Shown: positions 35,641 to 43,447 of the stretch, in pieces
Numbering within the stretch: the stretch's first letter is position 1
How the letters are laid out: each line of letters begins with the position of its first letter
Origin: Amycolatopsis sp. NBC_01480
GTDB lineage: Bacteria > Actinomycetota > Actinomycetes > Mycobacteriales > Pseudonocardiaceae
NCBI RefSeq assembly: GCF_036227205.1
Contig: NZ_CP109442.1
Span: 6,448,001 to 6,512,000, forward strand
DNA length: 64,000 nt
Reading direction: 5' to 3'
Program-made: the position numbers and the translations under genes
The notes under the pieces: model-generated
Database searches by the model: none
Told to the model about the DNA's origin: nothing
The model's input: only the letters and a program-made list of their open reading frames with translations

Positions 35641-35678
35641 GTTTGACTCTTTGACCAGATTTGCTGATCCGGTCAAAC
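35641..35678. promoter_or_regulatory. Candidate TetR-family operator
   Basis: TTTGACC-N14-GGTCAAA (35650-35677) is a perfect inverted repeat, and a further GTTTGAC at 35641-35647 repeats the half-site. It starts 13 bp upstream of the TetR gene and about 70 bp before rarA. Size and symmetry suit a TetR dimer pair. Confidence 0.65.
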
Positions 35679-35745
35679 TACGGTAGCGCAGGAGATCCGG
35701 GCCGGGCAAGCGGTCTTGTCGGTGGGGTCGGTTACCGTCATCCGG

Positions 35746-37128
35746 GTGGCAGCACAGGACGAACTCTTCACGGTGAACCCCGATGTGGGGCCGCCCCCGG
35801 AGCCCACCGGGTCCAACCGGGTGGAACCGCAGGCCGACCCCGCGAGCTCGCCGCTCGCGGTGCGGATGCGGCCGCGCACGCTCGACGAGGTCGTCGGCCA
35901 GCAGCACCTGCTGCGCGAGGGCGCGCCGCTGCGCCGGCTGGTCGAGGGCGCGGCGCCCGCGTCCGTGCTGCTGTACGGCCCGCCCGGCACGGGCAAGACC
36001 ACGCTGGCCAACCTGGTTTCGATCGCCACCGGCCGCCGGTTCGTCGCGATGTCCGCGCTGTCGGCGGGGGTCAAGGAGGTGCGCGGCGTCATCGAGGAGG
36101 CCCGCCGCCGCCGGAGCTACAACGCCGAGAACACCGTGCTGTTCATCGACGAGGTGCACCGGTTTTCCAAGACGCAGCAGGACGCGTTGCTCGGCGCGGT
36201 CGAGGACCGCACGGTGCTGCTGGTGGCGGCCACCACGGAGAACCCGTCGTTCTCGGTGGTTTCGCCGCTGCTGTCGCGCTCGCTGGTCCTGCAACTGCGG
36301 CCGTTGACCGACGAGGACATCGTGCGGCTGCTGGAGCGCGCGCTGTCCGACGAGCGTGGCCTCGGCGGCGAGCTGGCCCTCACGGACGAGGCGCGCGACC
36401 ACCTGGTGCGCCTCGCGGGCGGCGACGCGCGGCGGGCGCTCACCGCGCTGGAGGCGGCAGCCGACGCCGCGAGCGCCACCGAGCACAAGACCATCGACCT
36501 GCCCATCGTCGAGTCCACTGTGGACAAAGCGGCGGTGCGCTACGACCGCGACGGCGACCAGCACTACGACGTGATCAGCGCGTTCATCAAGTCGATCCGC
36601 GGCTCCGACGTGGATGCCGCGCTGCACTACCTGGCCCGGATGATCGAAGCGGGGGAGGACCCGCGGTTCCTCGCCCGCCGGCTCGTGGTGCACGCGAGCG
36701 AGGACATCGGCATGGCCGACCCGACGGCGCTGCAGGCGGCCGTCGCGGCCTCGCACGCCGTGCAGTTCATCGGCATGCCAGAGGGCCGTCTCGCGCTCGC
36801 GCAGGCCACCATCCACCTGGCCACCGCCCCGAAGTCCAACGCCGTGGTCACCGCGATCGACTCGGCCCTGGCCGATGTCCGCTCAGGCGCGATCGGCACC
36901 GTCCCCCCACACCTGCGCGACGGGCACTACGCGGGCGCGAAAAAACTCGGCAACGCCGAGGGCTACCGCTACCCGCACAGCGTGCCCGAGGGCGTGCTGA
37001 CCCAGCAGTATCCCCCGGACGAACTGGTAGGCCGCGACTACTACGAACCCACCCAACGCGGCGGCGAACGTCCCTTGGCCGAGCGCGTCCCGCGGTTGCG
37101 GCGCACCATCCGGGGTGAGCGCCAGTAA
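35746..37128 (+). CDS. rarA: Replication-associated recombination protein A (AAA ATPase)
   Basis: A 460-residue RarA/MgsA ATPase that acts at stalled forks and on single-stranded DNA-binding protein. After a 30-residue variable N-terminus come [15 protein letters not shown] and Walker [15 protein letters not shown] (about 76-89). Walker B is [12 protein letters not shown] and sensor 1 lies in [13 protein letters not shown], followed by the C-terminal MgsA helical domain ([29 protein letters not shown]). Length matches the family. The start is uncertain: GTG 35746 has a poor ribosome site, and an in-frame start lies at 35716. The position before alaS is conserved in actinobacteria. The 3' end has a partial duplicate just downstream. 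Confidence 0.95.
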   Translation: MAAQDELFTVNPDVGPPPEPTGSNRVEPQADPASSPLAVRMRPRTLDEVVGQQHLLREGAPLRRLVEGAAPASVLLYGPPGTGKTTLANLVSIATGRRFVAMSALSAGVKEVRGVIEEARRRRSYNAENTVLFIDEVHRFSKTQQDALLGAVEDRTVLLVAATTENPSFSVVSPLLSRSLVLQLRPLTDEDIVRLLERALSDERGLGGELALTDEARDHLVRLAGGDARRALTALEAAADAASATEHKTIDLPIVESTVDKAAVRYDRDGDQHYDVISAFIKSIRGSDVDAALHYLARMIEAGEDPRFLARRLVVHASEDIGMADPTALQAAVAASHAVQFIGMPEGRLALAQATIHLATAPKSNAVVTAIDSALADVRSGAIGTVPPHLRDGHYAGAKKLGNAEGYRYPHSVPEGVLTQQYPPDELVGRDYYEPTQRGGERPLAERVPRLRRTIRGERQ

Positions 37129-37174
37129 GTTCTTGTTGCGGCTGTGGCACACCGCCCGCGGCGAGCGCCAGTAG
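37094..37174 (+). repeat. Imperfect duplication of the rarA 3' end
   Basis: The last codons of rarA ([13 protein letters not shown]) are echoed 46 bp further on by a sequence that would encode LWHTARGERQ-stop. GAGCGCCAGTA is identical in both, and TTGCGG begins both copies. It looks like a tandem duplication that has drifted. The following 140 bp to the next gene hold nothing else recognisable. Confidence 0.6.
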
Positions 37175-37314
37175 TTCCCGCGGGCTGAAACTTCCGTGAG
37201 CGTCGCCACGTTCTCCCGTAGAACGGTGGTTGCGGGAATGCGCGGCCCGCCGGCTCGGGTTGTTGCGTGGCAACCGGGGTCGGCGCGAAGGGGACTTCGG
37301 TGCGAGGGGGAGTG

Positions 37315-37872
37315 ATGACGCTTCTGACGGTGTGGCCGGACGACCAGCCCGGGCACGTGCTGCTGCGGACCGAGGACACGGGGACGATCACGGTCGAGTT
37401 GAAGCGGCACGGCGTCGGGTTCGCCCGCTGGCCACTGGCCGGCCTGGCTGCGGACGCCGGCGAGGCCGAAGTACTGGCCGGCTACCGCGACCACCTCGAC
37501 GGCCTCACCGCCGCCGTCGGCTACCACTCGGTGGACGTAGTCCGCGGCGACACCCCACCGGCCGTCGCCGAACGCAGCTCCGGCACCGACGAGGACCGTT
37601 TCTTCGTGAGCGGCTCGGCGGTCTGGTACGTGCACGCGGGCCGCTGGGTGCACGCCGTCCTGTGCGAGCCGGGCGACCTCCTGACCATCCCGGCCCACAC
37701 CCGCCACTGGCACGACGGCGGCGAACGTCCCGGCCACGTCACCATCCGCGTCCGCCACCCGGCCCCAGCCACCACCGCCCCACCCGAGTCCTCGCTCCAC
37801 CCATCTGATTTCCCTGGCTTCGACGCACTGGTCGCCGACCGCGCCACAGGCTGGCCCGCCCTCACTCGCTGA
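37315..37872 (+). CDS. Acireductone-dioxygenase-like cupin lacking two metal-ligand His
   Basis: A 185-residue protein collinear with acireductone dioxygenase (ARD/MtnD) of methionine salvage. The second half, DEDRFFVSGSAVWYVHAGRW, then VHAVLCEPGDLLTIPAHTRHWHDGG, is clearly the ARD cupin. In ARD the metal site begins EHTHxEDEVRFF; here the aligned stretch is ERSSGTDEDRFF, so both His of HxH are gone while the Glu and the later His remain. It may be inactive, bind metal differently or have a new role. No other salvage gene (mtnA, mtnB, mtnC) is nearby. The ATG at 37315 follows GAGGGGG. Confidence 0.75.
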   Translation: MTLLTVWPDDQPGHVLLRTEDTGTITVELKRHGVGFARWPLAGLAADAGEAEVLAGYRDHLDGLTAAVGYHSVDVVRGDTPPAVAERSSGTDEDRFFVSGSAVWYVHAGRWVHAVLCEPGDLLTIPAHTRHWHDGGERPGHVTIRVRHPAPATTAPPESSLHPSDFPGFDALVADRATGWPALTR

Positions 37873-37893
37873 TCCACACACCGCGGCCTTGCC

Positions 37894-38034
37894 CTTCGGC
37901 GCCGAAGGGCCCTGAAGGCCACCATGAGAGACCTGGATGCCCTGAAGGCCACCTTCAGGGACGTGCGTGCCCTCATGGTGGCCTTCAGGGACCTGGATGC
38001 CCTCATGGTGGCCTTCAGAGACTTCGTGGCCAGG
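37894..38034. repeat. 30-bp tandem repeat array, intergenic family C
   Basis: Three full 30-bp units plus partial ones, with consensus GAC-CTGGATGCCCTC-ATGGTGGCC-TTCAGG. Half-sites CTGAAGGCCACC and GGTGGCCTTCAG are inverted within and between units. One frame reads as decapeptides DLDALKATFR, DVRALMVAFR, DLDALMVAFR. There is no ribosome site, and the frame runs into the next gene's leader, so this is an intergenic repeat and not a gene. Confidence 0.8.
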
Positions 38035-38100
38035 AAATGGCTGAGCCGCACGGTGAACGGCCGGCTGCGGAGCGGGTCGGGCAGGGGCACGATGGAGGGC

Positions 38101-38958
38101 ATGACCACAGTCGCTTTCCTGGGCACCGGGATCATGGGCCTGCCGATGGCCGCCAACCTCGCCCGTGCCGGGCACGACGTGCGGGCGTGGAACCGCACTC
38201 GCGCCAAGGCCGAGCCGCTTGCCGCGGAGGGGGCGACCGTTGTCGCGTCGCCAGGGGAGGCGGTGGCTGGGGCCGATGTCGTCGTCACGATGCTCGCGGA
38301 CGGTCCGACGGTCGCCGAGGTCTTCGCTGCCGCCGGCGTCGCGCCGGGGACTCTGTGGTTGCAGACCAGCACCGTCGGGATCGAGTGGGCCGGGAAGCTC
38401 GCCGAGGCGGCGGAACGGGCGGGCGTCGTTTTCGTCGACTGTCCCGTGATGGGCACCAAGATCCCGGCCGAACAAGCAAAACTGCAAGTCCTCGCCGCCG
38501 GCCCGGACGACGCCCGCGAACAGGCCACGACGGTCTTCGACGCCATCGCCTCGACCACCCGCTGGCTCGGCTCGGCCCCCGGCACCGCCTCCCGGCTCAA
38601 GCTCGTGATGAACGGCTGGGTCCTCGCCCTGACCAACGCCACCGCGGAAAGCCTCGCGCTCGCCAATGCGCTCGACCTCGACCCGTCGCTGTTCTTCGAC
38701 GTGATGACCGGCACGGGCTTCGACGTCGGCTACTCGCGCATGAAAGGCCCCCTCATGCTTTCCGGCGACTACCCGGCGTCATTCCCGGCTTCGCTGGCCG
38801 CCAAGGACGCGCGCCTGGTGGTGGAAGCCGCCGGCGACACGATCGACGTCGCGGGCGCGAAGGCCGCGCTGGCCCACCTCGAAACGGCCATCGCCGCCGG
38901 GCACGGCGAGGAGGACATGGCCGTGCTCTACCGCGCCGTCACGAAGGAAGACCAGTAG
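38101..38958 (+). CDS. NAD(P)-dependent beta-hydroxyacid dehydrogenase (3-hydroxyisobutyrate dehydrogenase family)
   Basis: A 285-residue dehydrogenase of the HIBADH/GarR/imine-reductase superfamily. The NAD(P) fold is VAFLGTGIMGLPMAANLARAGHDVRAWNRT; Asn-Arg-Thr after the second strand favours NADPH. The substrate loop normally DAPVSGG is DCPVMGTKIPAEQAK, a variation typical of glyoxylate/succinic-semialdehyde reductase-like or unassigned members. The catalytic Lys is in ASRLKLVMNG. The ATG follows the family C repeat by about 65 bp. Substrate unknown; the family includes hydroxyisobutyrate, tartronate semialdehyde and imine reductases. Confidence 0.9.
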   Translation: MTTVAFLGTGIMGLPMAANLARAGHDVRAWNRTRAKAEPLAAEGATVVASPGEAVAGADVVVTMLADGPTVAEVFAAAGVAPGTLWLQTSTVGIEWAGKLAEAAERAGVVFVDCPVMGTKIPAEQAKLQVLAAGPDDAREQATTVFDAIASTTRWLGSAPGTASRLKLVMNGWVLALTNATAESLALANALDLDPSLFFDVMTGTGFDVGYSRMKGPLMLSGDYPASFPASLAAKDARLVVEAAGDTIDVAGAKAALAHLETAIAAGHGEEDMAVLYRAVTKEDQ

Positions 38959-38984
38959 GCCGCAGCCGCAGCCGCCACCGGACC

Positions 38985-39300
38985 GGCTGTCCACAGTGGT
39001 CCGGCCAGGCACCGCCAGACCCGGCAAGCCCGCCGCCAGGGGGGCGGGGTCCAGCGAGGCCCGCGGCAAGCTCGGGCGAGGCGCCGCAAGACGCGGCAAG
39101 CCCGCTGGGGCCCGGCCCGGTCCGGCAGGGCCCCGGGCCGAGGCCCGGCGGGGAGCTGGGCCTCGGCCCGGCAAGGGCCCGGGCGAGGTCCGGCAGGGGG
39201 TCGGGGCGAAGGCCTGGCGAGACCAGCCCAAGGTCCGGAAAGGCCCCAGCCCAAGGTCCGGCAACCCCCTCCACACCCCCGCCGCGAGACCCCTCCCGCC
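38985..39300. repeat. GC-rich low-complexity repeat region
   Basis: Most of the 529-bp gap between the dehydrogenase and DUF948 genes consists of degenerate short repeats such as CGGCAAGCCCGC, GGTCCGGCA and CCCAAGGTCCGG. Long frames here are Gly/Pro/Arg/Ala-rich by composition and show no start signal, so I see no gene. The downstream portion (39300-39487) holds the promoter region of the next gene, with TAACCT near 39445. Confidence 0.7.
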
Positions 39301-39487
39301 CCCACCAGCAACCAGCACCTCCCCGGCGATCAACCGATCCCTTTTCGCCCACGACGCCCAGTCCCGCCGCAGGTCGGGAACGGGCTGGCTGCGCTGAGTG
39401 ACCGACGGGCGGGGCGACACCGCCGAACGGCTGGCCAGGCGGTAACCTCACTGGCACCGAAGACCGCGCAACCCCCGAGGAGGGCCC

Positions 39488-39883
39488 GTGTCGGCAGGGC
39501 AGATCGCCGCGCTGATCGCCGCAGGAGCATTCGTAGTGCTGGTCTTGCTGCTGGCGATCCCGCTGCTCAAGCTCGGCCGCACGCTGGACGAGGCGACCAT
39601 CGCCATCCGGAAGGCCCACGAGAGCAGCGACCCGATCCTGCTGGGCGCGAACGAGACCATCACGCACGTGAACACCCAGCTCGAGCGCGTGGACGGGATC
39701 ACCGCGAACGCGCAGGCCGTGACCGGCAACGTTTCGGCGTTGTCGTCGGTGTTCACCGCGACGCTCGGCGGCCCGCTGGTGAAGGTCGCGGCGCTGTCCT
39801 ACGGGCTGAGCAAGGCGGTCCGCGCGCGGCGCCGGAAGCAGGAAGCCAAGGCCGCGGCCCCGGCCCGCCGGAGGAAGAAGTGA
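39488..39883 (+). CDS. DUF948 family membrane-anchored protein
   Basis: A 131-residue protein with one N-terminal membrane helix (AALIAAGAFVVLVLLLAIPL), then an amphipathic helical region (LGRTLDEATIAIRKAHESSD). A short second hydrophobic patch and a Lys/Arg-rich tail (RRRKQEAKAAAPARRRKK) follow. This is the DUF948 pattern; function unknown, with envelope association likely. The GTG start follows GAGGAGGGCC. It overlaps the next gene by GTGA and precedes alaS, an arrangement also seen in mycobacteria as far as I recall. Confidence 0.85.
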   Translation: MSAGQIAALIAAGAFVVLVLLLAIPLLKLGRTLDEATIAIRKAHESSDPILLGANETITHVNTQLERVDGITANAQAVTGNVSALSSVFTATLGGPLVKVAALSYGLSKAVRARRRKQEAKAAAPARRRKK

Positions 39884-40185
39884 AGCGGCTGTTCTGGCTC
39901 GGCGTCGGCGTGGTGACCGGGGTCGTGCTGTCCCGCAAGGCGGCCGAAACGGCTCGTCAGGCCACTCCGGCCGGGTTAGCATCGAACCTGGGCGACGCCG
40001 TGCGCGAGCTGGCCGGCGCCGTCGGCTCGTTCGGCGCCGAGGTGCGCGCCGGGATGAGCGAGCGGGAACAGGAGCTGCACGACATGGTCGAGGAACGGTC
40101 CGGAGTCGTTGCGCCGCAAGGTGCCGCGGGCCGGCACGCCGCCGCCCAGCGGCCCGCCCGGCGAGCTCGCCGGGCGGAGGGCTGA
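39880..40185 (+). CDS. Small membrane protein (DUF6167-like)
   Basis: A 101-residue protein with a short N-terminal hydrophobic helix (LFWLGVGVVTGVVLSRKA). A helical segment (LGDAVRELAGAVGSFGAEVR) and a basic C-terminus follow. It is translationally coupled to the DUF948 gene by a GTGA overlap and lies just before alaS, where actinobacteria often carry a DUF948 plus small-protein pair. Function unknown; the family name is a tentative recollection. Confidence 0.75.
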   Translation: MKRLFWLGVGVVTGVVLSRKAAETARQATPAGLASNLGDAVRELAGAVGSFGAEVRAGMSEREQELHDMVEERSGVVAPQGAAGRHAAAQRPARRARRAEG

Positions 40186-40293
40186 CCTCGTCGCGTCCCC
40201 GCGCGAGAGCGGCGCCCTCCGCCGTCGCCGCCTCCCCGTCTATCGGCGTGGTGCGTCCGCTCGGACCCGCGCCCCCAGTACAAGGAATGACCC

Positions 40294-42957
40294 GTGGACA
40301 CACACGAAATCACCGATCGCTTCCTGCGCCATTTCGAGGGCAGGGGCCACACCCGCGTGCCCAGCGCGCCGCTGATCCTCGACGATCCGAACCTGCTGTT
40401 CGTCAACGCGGGCATGGTGCAGTTCAAGCCCTACTTCCTCGGTGAGGCCCCGCCGCCGTACCCGCGCGCGACCAGCGTGCAGAAGTGCGTGCGCACGCCG
40501 GACATCGACGAGGTCGGCAAGACCACCCGGCACAACACGTTCTTCCAGATGGCCGGCAACTTCTCCTTCGGCGATTACTTCAAGGAAGGCGCGATCGCCA
40601 ACGCTTGGGAGCTGATCACCAAGTCCCAGGACGACGGCGGCTTCGGCCTCGACCCGGACCGGATCTGGGCGACCGTCTACGAGGGCGACGCCGAGGCGGC
40701 CGGGCTGTGGCGCAAGCTCACCGGCCTGCCGGGCGAGCGCATCCAGGTCCGCGACGGCAAGGACAACTACTGGGACATGGGCGTGCCCGGCCCCGGCGGC
40801 CCCTGCTCGGAGATCTACTACGACCGCGGCCCGGCGTACGGCCGCGAGGGCGGCCCGGTGGCCGACGAGGACCGCTACATCGAGATCTGGAACCTCGTGT
40901 TCATGCAGGACGTCCGCGGCGAGCAGAGCCCGAAGCTGGGCTTCCCGCCGGTCGGCGAGCTGCCGAAGAAGAACATCGACACGGGCATGGGCGTCGAGCG
41001 CGTCGCGACGATCCTGCAGGGCGTCGAGAACGTCTACGAGACCGACCTGGTGCGCCCGGTGATCGGCCGCGCCGAGGAGTTCTCCGGCCGCCGCTACGGC
41101 GCGAACCACGCCGACGACGTCCGCTTCCGCGTGATCGCCGACCACGCCCGCACCGGCGTCATGCTGATCGGCGACGGCGTCACCCCGGGCAACGACGGCC
41201 GCGGCTACGTGCTGCGCCGGCTGCTGCGCCGCATCGTCCGCTCCACCCGCCTGCTGGGCGTGCAGGAGCCGGTGCTGCAGGCGTTCGCCGAGGTCGTGCG
41301 CGACACCATGGGCCCGACCTACTCCGAGCTGGTCAGCGGCTTCGACCGGATCTCCGAGGTCGTGCGCGTGGAGGAGGAGGCGTTCCTCGCCACCCTGACC
41401 AGCGGCTCGCGCATCTTCGACCTCGCCGCGGCCGAGACCAAGCGCGACGGCGGCGACGTGCTGGCCGGGGACAAGGCGTTCCAGCTGCACGACACCTACG
41501 GCTTCCCGATCGACCTGACCCTCGAGATGGCGTCCGAGCAGGGCCTGAGCGTCGACGAGGCGGGCTTCCGCACGCTGATGGACGAGCAACGCAAGCGCGC
41601 GAAGGCCGACGCGGCGACGCGCAAGAGCGGCCACGGCGACCTGTCCGAGTACCGCAAGGTGCTGGAGCAGCACGGCGAAACCGAGTTCCTGGGCTACACC
41701 GAGCTGCAGGCGTCCGCGAAGGTCGTCGGCCTGCTCGAGGACGGCCTGCCGGTGCGCAGCGTCGCCGAGGGCCACAAGGCCGAGCTGGTGCTCGACCGCA
41801 CGCCGTTCTACGCCGAGAGCGGCGGCCAGGTCGCCGACACCGGCGTGCTGATCGGCGACGGCGTCGAGCTGAAGGTGCTCGACGTGCAGAAGATCGTGCC
41901 GGGCCTGTTCGTGCACCGCGTGGAGGTCGTCGCGGGCGAGGTCGGGCTGGACACGGAGGTCACCGGCTCGGTCGACGGGCACCGGCGGCTCTCGATCGAG
42001 CGCTCGCACTCCGCGACGCACCTGGTGCACGCGGCCGTGCGCGGCGCGTACGGCAAGCGCGCTGCGCAGGCCGGCTCGCTGAACTCGCCGGGCCGGATGC
42101 GCTTCGACTTCACCACGCCCGGCGCGGTTTCGGCCGACATCCTCACCGAGGTCGAGGAGGAGGTCAACGAGTACCTCCAGACCGACGTCGAGGTCCAGAA
42201 CTACGTCACCACCAAGGACAAGGCGCTCGAGCTGGGCGCGGTCGCGCTGTTCGGCGAGAAGTACGGCAACGACGTGCGCGTGGTCGACATGGGCGACTAC
42301 TCGCGTGAGCTGTGCGGCGGCACGCACGTGGACCGCATCGGCCAGCTCGGCCTGGTGAAGCTGGTGTCGGACTCCTCGATCGGCTCCGGCGTGCACCGCG
42401 TCGAGGCGCTGGTGGGGCCGGACGCGCTGAAGTACGTCCGCAAGGAGCAGCTGCTCGTTTCGCAGCTGGCGAACACCTTCAAGGTGCCTTCGGACCAGCT
42501 GCCCTCGCGCATCGAGGACGTGCTGACCCGGCTGAAGAACGCGGAGAAGGAGATCGAGCAGCTGCGCACGCAGCAGGTGCTCGGCTCGGCCGGCGCGCTC
42601 GCGGACAAGGCCCAGGACGCGGGCGGCGTCTCGGTGGTCGCCGAGGTCGTGCCCGACGTGGACGGCAACGGCCTGCGCGCACTGGCCTCCGACATCCGCG
42701 GCCGGCTCGGCGAGCGGCCCGGGGTGGTGGCGCTGTTCGCGCCGTCCGGCGACAAGGTCGCGTTCGTCGTGGCCACCACGGCGGCGGCGCGCGACAAGGG
42801 CATCGCCGCGGGCAAGCTCGTGCCGTCGTTCGCCGGTGCCATCGGCGGACGTGGCGGCGGCAAGCCCGACATGGCCCAGGGTGGCGGCAGCAACCCGGGC
42901 GGGGCGCAGGCGGCCGTGACGGCCCTGCGCGCGGCGGTCGCCGACGTTGCCCAGTAG
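40294..42957 (+). CDS. alaS: Alanyl-tRNA synthetase
   Basis: An 887-residue class IIc synthetase. The catalytic core opens with [20 protein letters not shown] and includes [13 protein letters not shown] and [20 protein letters not shown]. The editing domain zinc site is [13 protein letters not shown] (HxxxH) with the later [13 protein letters not shown]. The C-terminal DHHA1 domain ends in the Gly-rich [15 protein letters not shown] signature. All parts are present at normal length. The GTG start follows AAGGAA. Its end overlaps the proposed start of ruvX. Besides charging tRNA-Ala it hydrolyses misacylated Ser/Gly-tRNA. Confidence 0.97.
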   Translation: MDTHEITDRFLRHFEGRGHTRVPSAPLILDDPNLLFVNAGMVQFKPYFLGEAPPPYPRATSVQKCVRTPDIDEVGKTTRHNTFFQMAGNFSFGDYFKEGAIANAWELITKSQDDGGFGLDPDRIWATVYEGDAEAAGLWRKLTGLPGERIQVRDGKDNYWDMGVPGPGGPCSEIYYDRGPAYGREGGPVADEDRYIEIWNLVFMQDVRGEQSPKLGFPPVGELPKKNIDTGMGVERVATILQGVENVYETDLVRPVIGRAEEFSGRRYGANHADDVRFRVIADHARTGVMLIGDGVTPGNDGRGYVLRRLLRRIVRSTRLLGVQEPVLQAFAEVVRDTMGPTYSELVSGFDRISEVVRVEEEAFLATLTSGSRIFDLAAAETKRDGGDVLAGDKAFQLHDTYGFPIDLTLEMASEQGLSVDEAGFRTLMDEQRKRAKADAATRKSGHGDLSEYRKVLEQHGETEFLGYTELQASAKVVGLLEDGLPVRSVAEGHKAELVLDRTPFYAESGGQVADTGVLIGDGVELKVLDVQKIVPGLFVHRVEVVAGEVGLDTEVTGSVDGHRRLSIERSHSATHLVHAAVRGAYGKRAAQAGSLNSPGRMRFDFTTPGAVSADILTEVEEEVNEYLQTDVEVQNYVTTKDKALELGAVALFGEKYGNDVRVVDMGDYSRELCGGTHVDRIGQLGLVKLVSDSSIGSGVHRVEALVGPDALKYVRKEQLLVSQLANTFKVPSDQLPSRIEDVLTRLKNAEKEIEQLRTQQVLGSAGALADKAQDAGGVSVVAEVVPDVDGNGLRALASDIRGRLGERPGVVALFAPSGDKVAFVVATTAAARDKGIAAGKLVPSFAGAIGGRGGGKPDMAQGGGSNPGGAQAAVTALRAAVADVAQ

Positions 42958-43447
42958 ACCCCAGCGGGGCCCGGATCGGCCGGATGCGTCCGGTCCGGGC
43001 CGGGGCAGGCGGCTCGGGGTCGATGTCGGCTCTGTCCGGGTAGGGGTGGCGCTCAGCGATCCCGCCCCCATTCTCGCGAGCCCGCTCGTTACCCTCTCCC
43101 GTGATGCGAAGGACGACAGCGATCTGGACCGGCTTGCCGAACTCGTCACCGAACACGAGGTGGTCGAGGTGATTGTGGGCCTCCCGAGGACGTTGGCGAA
43201 CCGGCAGGGACCGGCCGCGCAGATTGCCGTGGAGTACGCGGACAAGCTGGCGGCGCGGCTCGGCGACGTGCCGGTGCGCCTCGGCGACGAGCGGTTGACG
43301 ACGGTCACCGCGTCCCGGATGCTCTCCCAGCGGGGGGTCAAGGGACGTAAGCAGCGAGCGGTGGTCGACCAGGCCGCCGCCGTCGAGATCCTGCAGGCCT
43401 GGCTCGACGCCGCCGCCGCGCAGCGCGCCCGGAAAGGCGAGTCATGA
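42947..43447 (+). CDS. ruvX: Holliday-junction-resolvase-like RuvX (YqgF family)
   Basis: A 166-residue RNase H-fold protein needed for 16S rRNA 5'-end maturation in other bacteria, also called a putative resolvase. The motifs are [18 protein letters not shown] (first catalytic Asp), [30 protein letters not shown] (Glu) and [15 protein letters not shown] (Asp). The start is uncertain: a TTG at 42947 overlapping alaS gives a 20-residue basic N-terminal extension like that of mycobacterial homologues. The stop overlaps mltG by 4 bp. Gene order alaS-ruvX-mltG-aroE is the conserved actinobacterial block. Confidence 0.92.
   Translation: MPSRPQRGPDRPDASGPGRGRRLGVDVGSVRVGVALSDPAPILASPLVTLSRDAKDDSDLDRLAELVTEHEVVEVIVGLPRTLANRQGPAAQIAVEYADKLAARLGDVPVRLGDERLTTVTASRMLSQRGVKGRKQRAVVDQAAAVEILQAWLDAAAAQRARKGES

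Noticed and set aside
37921..38034. 30-bp repeats resembling a CRISPR array
   Set aside because: Units abut with no unique spacers, and no cas genes are present. Recorded as a tandem repeat.
38996..39397. 133-residue frame in the low-complexity patch
   Set aside because: Only Gly/Pro/Arg/Ala repeats, with no start signal or recognisable domain. Treated as a repeat region.
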